Positions 57,179 through 64,000 of a stretch of DNA of 64,000 bases are shown piece by piece. Below the pieces are notes generated by a model. It had not been told where the DNA came from. It did not search any database and worked only from the letters and a program-made list of their open reading frames with translations. The stretch spans positions 273,890,250 to 273,954,249 of the forward strand of contig OY728153.1 in assembly GCA_963277665.1 (NCBI GenBank), in the 5' to 3' direction. The stretch's first letter is position 1, and the number at the start of each line of letters is the position of its first letter. The position numbers were made by a program, and so were the translations under genes. The stretch is from Viscum album (taxonomy: Eukaryota; Streptophyta; Magnoliopsida; Santalales; Viscaceae).

Positions 57179-58037
57179 ATTATGAAAATTAATTCTTCCT
57201 TGAATGGAAAAAACACATAGCGTGTGTTCATAGAACCAGAAATTGTGTTTTTGGGATTTCTAAATGGGAAATCCCTATAACTCCCCTGAAATCCCCATTT
57301 TTCCCCAAACAGGCACAAATCAACTCCCATGGGGTCTCTAGAAACCATTAAAAGTAAATAAAACTTAAAAACAACTAATATATGCGTATTGGGGAATAAA
57401 ACACATAAAAAAACTACCTCGTGGCATAAAACCTGAAGGTCTGGGTTTAAATATGCTCCTGGAAACTGCAGCACCTCGATTCAGTCCCAATCTATGCTAA
57501 GGATGAAGTCCAGAGGCATATCCCCTCCTCTTCTTCTTGGTCCACCCATCACGCATGAGGGAGGTGACCTACCCTATCCCACTGTGCGTAGGAACCCAAA
57601 TGGGAGGGGGGGGAGACTCCATTAATTTAATTTTATTAATTAATTAATCCCCTATTTAACACCCGTCCCGAGTCCCAGAACCCAGAGAGAGTTTATATCT
57701 CACCCAGAAAATACCCCCCATTTTGGAACAACCACAGAGTTATAATCACAATCCAACACTCCATTCAAGAGATACAACCACCTGAAACCACATGAATAAT
57801 TTAATATTTAATCAATTAAATATTAAATATTTTTCTAAATCTCCAACTGATCAGAATTATAGAAAACTTATATCCTAGGGTAAACACCCTATTCTGGGAC
57901 CAATGGAGTGGTTAGAAAAATTATCTGAGACCATATAATATAAAAAATGACCATTTTACCCCTCATGAACAATCGAGAACAAAAATTCAAAATTTTTCTC
58001 AAATTTCACAATTCAAAAATGTTGGGTCTCTATAACA

Positions 58038-60767
58038 TCCCCACCATAAAACTTATCATCCCCAATAAGCTTTGGTGGTCTTCGGACCACAAATACTAAC
58101 CCACATTGGTCATAAAAAAACTCAACTTGTTGTGTTCTACCTAAATATCCTAACCGGGCTTATCTAAAAACTACTAAGAAAGGGTATATAACCCAACAAA
58201 GGACAAGCCACCAATTTCCACCATTAACAAACCACTGGGACAATGAATAGCCGCACCTATCTAACCCGATACATCACATCATCATTAAAACTCATCATCA
58301 AACTCATGGTGATCCCCACCATAGAACTCGACCCACATTTACAAATTCATATCCACAATGCTTCCCATCACAGAGATCTCCTTTCAAACACAATATTATC
58401 AGTCCACAACTCGCTCAACATGATCCTCACTACATCCTCAACCCTAACCACACTAGGGTCACATTAACATACATGATCTAGTACTCCCCACAAAAGAATC
58501 ATCCTTATAATAGCCTCATAATGAACATCTTTTCCTCATACCATGCCCTGATAATAACCAAAACATGGGGCTGGACATGGCCGTCTTGCTCCCACCAAAG
58601 AAACAAAACCAAATAGATACTATTTCCCATTCTTAGCATCCAAGAATATTACCCATGATATCCATAGATATCTTACCCATCAAAGGGACCTCAATAATAG
58701 AAAACCGATGGTGTACTCCCCACTATATGGTTTCTAACACACTTCTCTATGAGGAAAACCACATAGGAGGTCCCTTATTAGCCCACAGAAACATCTATAT
58801 AGCATGGAATAAAGACAATGCTCTCTTAGCATACTCAGGATGATGTCAAGATATCATAAAATCATAGTTCCATCCTAAGGACTCATGTCACCATTCCCAC
58901 AAGACACTCATCACACCCGCAACAATTTCTCAGCCCGCTCATGACCTCAAGCCCAAATGTAGCACCTCAAACATACACTCCCGTAATGTCTAATCCACAA
59001 ACTAGATGATACAACACATCACCAACACTTAAATCTCCATGTTTACTCTATCACATAACCATTACATGGGCACATGAGCCTCAACCCGGTTGGTGAGGAC
59101 TCAACAAGTATATCTAAGAGACCCGAGATTAAATCTGGTGGAGACATATTTCTGGGGTACTGTAGCCGTACTATAGTAGTACTATAACAGATATTGTTCA
59201 GTACTATAGTATCCAAAAACTATTCATACATTTGGGCCTATGGGCCATCGGTTTGGTCCTTGGGTCCTAAAAGGATTTCGGGCCACCCAAGGCCTTCAGG
59301 TCAGTTGTCTCTCAAGGCATTTGGGCCACCTCAAGGCATTCAGGCCACCCCAAAACCTTTGATCCACATGAATATGAAGACATACCAATCAGACTACAAG
59401 GGAAAAGGCTCCAAATGTGGTTCAGAGCAAGGCACATTCACTAGAGTAGAGCTAACTGGAATTGGAAGAACCAGAGGGCATGTAATTTCCATCGGTACCA
59501 GGCCTATGCAGCTCTGAACAAGACAACTAGTCGACCAGGCCTATGAAGGTGGAGTGTTGATACCATGACATGTGATGGGGAATATTAGTTCCAAATTTTC
59601 TTGTCTAGGTGATTCCCTCTAAGGCCTATGGGCCATGTAATTGTCTCTAAGTCTTCGAGCCTTGTAAGGGTTCCATATCACCCCTTGAAAGGTGGATTAT
59701 CAAAAATAATAAAAGAATGAAGGCCTTCGGGCCATTCAGTCAACCTAGTGTGATATAGAAACATAACTTACTCTGACTCCAATGAGCCACATATCACAAA
59801 TACTTAGCTCAAAAGAAAAAACCAAGAAAACTCAAGCACTTTTTGTGCTCTCAATCCAACCCAAATCCACTAGGCTTAACTCACCTACACAACCATTTAT
59901 CGGGTAGGGTACCTGAATGAACCTTCCCTCCCAAAACAAACCACTAGGCATAGACATCGAAAAACAAGCATATGATCTGAAAACAAAGGTGTCCATCAAT
60001 CCTAAACATAAAACTCAACTGCACCCTTAATTAACCAATTTCAAGAGTCCAAAACACTCATATGTGACTTGCACATTTGAAGTAACTCATAAATCGGTCA
60101 AACCCTCTCATGTGTCACCCTCGAATGACAAAAGTCCTTGAAACCCTACTCTAGAGTCATGTCAGAAAGGACATTAGGCTCTCCCACCTATCCCTATAGG
60201 TCACGTCTCATGGGAATCCACTAGGTATAACTACCTAGGTCTATGAAAACTTAAAGAAGGTCACAAATAATAGAGAATCCATAGGCACCCATCTCATCCT
60301 CATATGACATCATCGTACCCATCTCATCATTGCACAATATCAACTATAAAAAACACCCATATCCAGGGTCACGCACCATAAATTTGTCATATACAAACCA
60401 AGTGCCTGCAACTAGGGAATCCTTCCTCTCCAAGCATATTCAAATCATAATTTTCCTTAGAGGACCTAAAAATACTACCAAACTCAACCAGAACCATCTA
60501 TAAGGTGTCTACAGCCCTAAATTTATACCATAATGACCCACCAGGGTCACTACACCAACCACATAGAAAACCAAAACAGCATACCCACCACCGAGCATCT
60601 CACCGTAGATCCACATAACCTTCCATTAGAAGAAAATCCATAAAATCACACACTTGAAAGCCTATAACATGGGGATCCTACATGACTATCATGATGCATG
60701 AGATTACTCTTTCCTCTATAGTCCAAGAGTCAAAAACAAATCACATGCCTCTTACCAATGGTCCAAG
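58038..60767. other. Unidentified stretch, probably the interior of element F
   Basis: It follows the F LTR start and its polypurine-like tract (58038-58055, minus strand), so by position it is F interior. I found no gag, protease, RT or integrase motif on either strand. GGCC-rich motifs cluster at 59230-59730 (GGCCTATGGGCC, GGCCTTCGGGCC). Short frames (for example 59194-59517) have no recognisable product. Confidence 0.5.
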
Positions 60768-61260
60768 TGTAGGATCGAAATATAGTATGAGATGCTCAAT
60801 ATACAAGAGGGGGGGTGAATTGTATACTTTAAAAATTCCTTTGGAACCTTTAAAGTTAGTTATGAATAACTATAGTTTCCTTAAGTAAAGGAAAAGGCTA
60901 AGTTTAACAAAGTTAAACTAAGCTAATTCACAACACCTCTAATACCAAACTAAACTTGGAAAGTGATTCCAAAAGTAGGTTCCGGAAATATGGTTCCGGA
61001 GATTGAAACTTAACAAACAATTACAATATGAGATTCTACCTTAAAGCGTATAGAATCTAAATGAATCAGAGTACAAATAAGGAAGTATAAGAAAGTTATA
61101 CTTTCCTTATAATACAAAATGCAGCGGAAATAAAAACAAGTAGTAGAACTACTAGTAACAAAATATAAGTCTTTTAACCCAAAGAGAAGGGTATCCAACA
61201 ACCTTGGATAAAGGTCCCTTGATTTATACTTTCAAGCAAGTCTGTCTTACCCACACCAGG

Positions 61261-61470
61261 GTAAGCCCTCGATACGAAGATCGGAGTCTCTGTCTTGATA
61301 TCCCCGCAATCCCTCAACTTCAAGGTAGTTGGCAACCTCTGTTTTCCTCAGCAAGAAAGCCCTCGAACTTTAAGGTAGTCGGCAACCTCTGTCTTCCTCA
61401 GCAAGAAAGCCCTCGAACTTTAAGGTAGTCGGTAACCTCTGTCTTCCTATCCCCGGAAGCCCTCGAATGT
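61261..61470. repeat. 50-bp tandem repeat in R/U5 of the Sirevirus LTR
   Basis: CCCTCGAACTTTAAGGTAGT begins a unit at 61311, 61360 and 61410, with degenerate flanking units; the spacing is 49-50 bp. It lies downstream of the TATA box on the minus strand, so it would be transcribed. Confidence 0.88.
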
Positions 61471-61606
61471 AATCACTAATATTCTGAGTCGCACGAAGCT
61501 TTGAGAGTTAATAAGAGCCTCTCTCTCTAGAAATCACTTCAAGCAAATTTTTCAGCCTTTCAACACTTTCATCAGCTATCAGCCATCAGCTCTTTCAAAT
61601 GAGCTC

Positions 61607-61616
61607 CTATTTATAG
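61607..61616 (-). promoter_or_regulatory. Sirevirus LTR TATA box
   Basis: CTATAAATAG on the minus strand. It places U3 at 62563-61617. Confidence 0.8.
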
Positions 61617-61864
61617 GTAAGGTAGGATCCTTCTCCAACGGTCATATTTTCCTTAAATATCAGAGGGACCTGTACACGTTTCACTTAGACAACGGTTAGT
61701 TTTTTAACAAAACAGACGACATCGTTTTATAAAAAAACAAGTGTAACAGAATGTACGACATCATTTTAATTATTAACATAAAAGTTCATAATGAAAACTT
61801 TGGAGTGAAGGTTCGGAGTGAATAAATTCAGAGTGTATAAAACAAAGATAACCAGATTCTGTTT

Positions 61865-62230
61865 AATAGGTGAATTCGGAATGAGAATTCGGAATGAGAA
61901 TTCTTCATCTGAATTCGTAATGAGAATTCATCATCAGAATTCGTAATGAGAATTCGAAATGGGATTTCTTCATTAGAATTCATAATGAGAATTCTTCTTT
62001 AGAATTCGTAATGAGAATTCGGAATGGGATTTCTTCATTAGAATTCGTAATGAGAATTCTTCTACAGAATTCGTAATGAGAATTCGGAATGGGATTTCTT
62101 CATTAGAATTCGTAATGAGAATTCTTCTTCAGAATTCGTAATGAGAATTCGGAATGAGATTTCTTCATTAGAATTCGTAATGAGAATTCTTCTTCAGAAT
62201 TCATATCCTGAATCTGGAATAGAACTTAGT
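61865..62230. repeat. 65-bp tandem repeat in U3 of the Sirevirus LTR
   Basis: The mark GGGATTTCTTCATTAGAATT recurs at 61961, 62026, 62091 and (as GAGATTTC) 62156, exactly 65 bp apart. Each unit holds several GAATTC sites in both orientations. Located upstream of the TATA box. Confidence 0.92.
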
Positions 62231-62392
62231 CAGAGTTCATATCCGGAATTCGGAATGAAACTTCCTTACAGTTCTTGTCCAGAATCCGAATCCTAAAACA
62301 GAACGCTTTATATCAAAGTTTCAACGATTCCGAGAAAATGAATCCGAATCTCATACTTAAGAAAAATATGGATGAAAATATGATAAGGATAA

Positions 62393-62490
62393 TTTTTCTT
62401 ATAAAAGCGATTTTCCTTAAGAAAGCAATTTTCCTTATAAAAACAATTTTCCTTATAAAAGCAATTTTCCTTATAAAAGCAATTTTCTTA
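62393..62490. repeat. 18-bp tandem repeat in U3 of the Sirevirus LTR
   Basis: TTTTCCTTATAAAAGCAA recurs at 62411, 62429, 62447, 62465 and 62483. Being a multiple of 3, it keeps a frame open with an IFLIKA repeat, which is not a protein. Confidence 0.92.
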
Positions 62491-62563
62491 AAGATAAGGT
62501 GTTTGTGATTTTCAAAACAAGAAGGAATGGAAAAGTCATAAGGAAAACCTTATTGACTCTACA

Positions 62564-62890
62564 ATCTCCCCCTTTTTGGAAAGCACAAACATCCTTACAA
62601 AAGAAAAAAAAATTCTAAGAAGAAAGAAACAAATTAATGCTTATCTCCCTTGTTTTAAGGATATAGATGAATACGACTAACTCCCCCTTAGGCTTTGAAA
62701 CTCTAAGGATCGTATTCATATTTCCGGAGTGATGTTTCATAAGAAGGTCTTCTTTTAAGAAAAACTCCCCCTTAGACAGACTCTTATTAGAGTTCTTTTT
62801 CCTTGGGTATTTTTTCTTTCTCCCCCTTCGATAAAATCTTATTAGAGTTCTTCTTTTTCTTAAGGATCTTTTCCTTCTCCCCCTTTGTGA
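62564..62890 (-). promoter_or_regulatory. Five polypurine tracts before the Sirevirus 3' LTR
   Basis: Minus-strand AAGGGGGAG cores at 62566-62579 (next to the LTR), 62681-62690, 62765-62774, 62820-62828 and 62876-62885. The last two lie in a duplicated block of about 56 bp (TCTTATTAGAGTTCTT at about 62783 and 62838). Multiple tracts are characteristic of Sireviruses. Confidence 0.92.
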
Positions 62891-63033
62891 TTTTCAAAAA
62901 GAATTGGAGGGAATGGAAAAAAAACAAAGTACCTGAAAGATTAGTAATGATAACAATGGAAACGAGATACACAATTTTCATTAGATTTGGAATGTCAGTA
63001 ACAAAAAGAATACAACAAAAAGATCGGATTTGG

Positions 63034-64000
63034 TTATTTCGGATCTTTCTCCTTCGACATGAGCCCCTTAAGAATAGTCTTGATCTTCTTCAGGTCTTTA
63101 TGATCTTCTTCAGCTTGCTTCTCTAAGACCACTATTCTTGCAGATTGAGCTTCAATTTTTTCTTCCTGGGCTTTCATCTTTTCTTCCTGAGCTTTGATCT
63201 TCTCTTCCTGAGTCTTCATCCTTTCTTCAAAATCGATCCGATGATCCCTTTCAAATTTCCAATTCTGAGAAACAGAATTCAGTTTCCCATTCAGATCCCT
63301 GACTTCTTGAATCCGGAAGTTCTTTTCTTCAGTCAGCTTTTCTTCAAAGGAGGAAGTCAGCTCGTTTATCTTCTTGTCCTCTGTCTCAAAGGAATCTTTA
63401 ACATTTTCTTGAAACTCATCAAGCAACCTCATTTCTTCCACATTCTTCTTCGACCAGCTTGTCATCCTCTTGTAAAATCTTTTATGGGCTTCGTAACCAA
63501 CAAAGAAGGTTTTGAACTGAGCCTCAATCTCAACGCACTTATCCATAACCATAGATACGGAGTCGGTTTTCTGATTTAAGGCATGTTGGAGCATTTGGAA
63601 TCTTGAATCAATACTTGAGAAGGTCGGAATGGTTCCCACCAACTTCTTTAAGGACTGAACAACAAAGTCATGCCCCAACGAGGATGACTCCGAATCTGAA
63701 ATCTTTCTTGGAGAGTTTTCTTCCTCAATAAGCTCCAACTTTCTCTTTGAAGAACTACCAGCTTCCTTTCTCTTCCTCTCTTGTGAACTCAGAGTATCAG
63801 CAAGAATTCGCTTCCCCTTATCTTTTTTCAGAATAGAATCCTGTTCCGGAGTTCTCTTCTCACTATCAGAAACTTGAACGACATTATCTTCCTCATCAGA
63901 AACTTCCTGAATACCTTCCTCTACATTTTTCATCTGAGAAATATCATGTAAAAGTTGTTCTTCTTCTCCATGATAAGCAACTTCTTCTTCTCCTTTCTCT
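63034..64000 (-). CDS. Sirevirus env-position protein, coiled-coil, 5' end beyond window
   Basis: Open without a stop from the window edge to 63034 on the minus strand (at least 322 residues); the Met at 63933 is internal or an alternative start, since the frame continues Glu-rich upstream. Near the N-terminal part it is acidic (SDEEDNVVQVSDSE), then Lys/Arg-rich (KDKGKRILAD, ERKRKEAGSSSKRK). The C-terminal third is a strong predicted coiled coil with a 7-residue KAQEEKM/KAQEEKI repeat and ends KGLMSKEKDPK. No transmembrane segment or signal peptide is evident in the visible part. Its position after pol and before the polypurine tracts matches the env-like gene of Sireviruses; its function is unknown. 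The intact frame suggests a recent insertion. Confidence 0.8.
   Translation of the reverse strand, partial: EKGEEEVAYHGEEEQLLHDISQMKNVEEGIQEVSDEEDNVVQVSDSEKRTPEQDSILKKDKGKRILADTLSSQERKRKEAGSSSKRKLELIEEENSPRKISDSESSSLGHDFVVQSLKKLVGTIPTFSSIDSRFQMLQHALNQKTDSVSMVMDKCVEIEAQFKTFFVGYEAHKRFYKRMTSWSKKNVEEMRLLDEFQENVKDSFETEDKKINELTSSFEEKLTEEKNFRIQEVRDLNGKLNSVSQNWKFERDHRIDFEERMKTQEEKIKAQEEKMKAQEEKIEAQSARIVVLEKQAEEDHKDLKKIKTILKGLMSKEKDPK

Larger units (their letters stand above)
44332..58037 (-). repeat. LTR of gypsy element F, split by element E
   Basis: On the minus strand it starts TGTTATAGAGACCC at 58037 after a polypurine-like tract (ATGGTGGGGA) and ends GGATGTTACA at 44332. The end region resembles the G1 LTR end: CCTCAAG, CACCAGAG, GACCTCAAG and the preceding bases recur. 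Removing E and its target copy leaves about 3.8 kb. It holds dyads at 56968-57178. Repeated phrases such as ATCAGTCCATGAATC (about 55470 and 55665) and CCATGTCCGACCATCC (about 55427 and 55709) lie in it. Confidence 0.75.
60768..62563 (-). repeat. Sirevirus 3' LTR (1796 bp)
   Basis: Plus-strand limits TGTAGGATCG (60768) and GACTCTACA (62563), giving TGTAG/CTACA termini; a polypurine tract abuts 62563. The TATA box CTATAAATAG is on the minus strand at 61607-61616. Three tandem arrays lie inside (listed separately). The 5 bp before it, CCAAG at 60763-60767, is a candidate target copy. Confidence 0.9.
60768..64000 (-). mobile_element. Sirevirus-like Ty1/copia element, 3' part
   Basis: Minus-strand order: long env-position ORF entering from the right edge, five polypurine tracts, then the LTR. 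Multiple polypurine tracts and a coding region between pol and the 3' LTR are hallmarks of Sireviruses. The LTR end also carries the CAATTCACCCCCCTCTTG block (60805-60825 complement) common in that group. Gag, pol and the other LTR lie beyond the window. Confidence 0.87.

Noticed and set aside
62275..62508. Frame with IFLIKA repeats
   Set aside because: Produced by the 18-bp tandem array within the Sirevirus LTR.
63145..63579. 144-residue plus-strand frame
   Set aside because: Antisense to the intact env-position ORF; its Phe/Leu-rich content mirrors Glu/Lys-rich coding.

Overview
The window looks like gene-poor chromatin from a flowering plant with a large, repeat-rich, AT-rich genome. It is almost entirely nested LTR retrotransposons, and I see no convincing host gene, tRNA or rRNA. 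The plant assignment rests on the families present: Tekay/Del-like Ty3/gypsy chromoviruses, an Athila-type gypsy element with its Asp-tRNA-like primer site, Ty1/copia elements, a Sirevirus with multiple polypurine tracts and an env-position ORF, and a plant LINE RNase H tail. The species cannot be named from this.

Layout. 1-7785: G1, a Tekay-like gypsy element (+), 5' LTR outside the window, decayed gag-pol, 3' LTR 5801-7785. 7786 to about 12640: copia A (-), decayed. 13085-27764: copia B (+), split by an Athila-type element (16083-26782) that keeps gag, protease and a third ORF but has no RT, RNase H or integrase. 27147-42790: copia C (+), which shares an LTR with B and is split by the complete gypsy element D (30586-42453, TSD TTTTT). 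43040-43615: a promoter-like stretch followed by a LINE-type RNase H fragment. 43620-44280: AT-rich DNA. 44332-58037: one LTR of gypsy element F (-), split by the complete gypsy element E (44945-54862, -, TSD TATAA). 58038-60767: unidentified, probably F interior. 60768-64000: 3' end of a Sirevirus (-) with LTR, five polypurine tracts and a long open env-position ORF running off the edge.

How the parts relate. All coding remnants are retroelement gag, protease, integrase, reverse transcriptase and RNase H modules, usually broken by stops and frameshifts. Many stops in G1 stand where the family has Gln, as expected from CAG to TAG deamination at methylated CHG sites. The Sirevirus ORF is unbroken and E is only lightly damaged, so these are probably the youngest insertions; the Athila and copia elements look oldest.

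Most notable signal. A 13-bp dyad, TACACGCCGTGTA and its CpG-decayed forms such as TACATGACATGTA, occurs in pairs whose centres are 17-23 bp apart (most often 20). The pairs recur every 60-105 bp. The arrays lie in the G1 leader, the G1 LTR, both Athila LTRs, the Athila interior and the F LTR, so unrelated gypsy lineages share the same phased architecture. I know of no named feature of this form. A multi-site binding platform for a dimeric protein is one inference.
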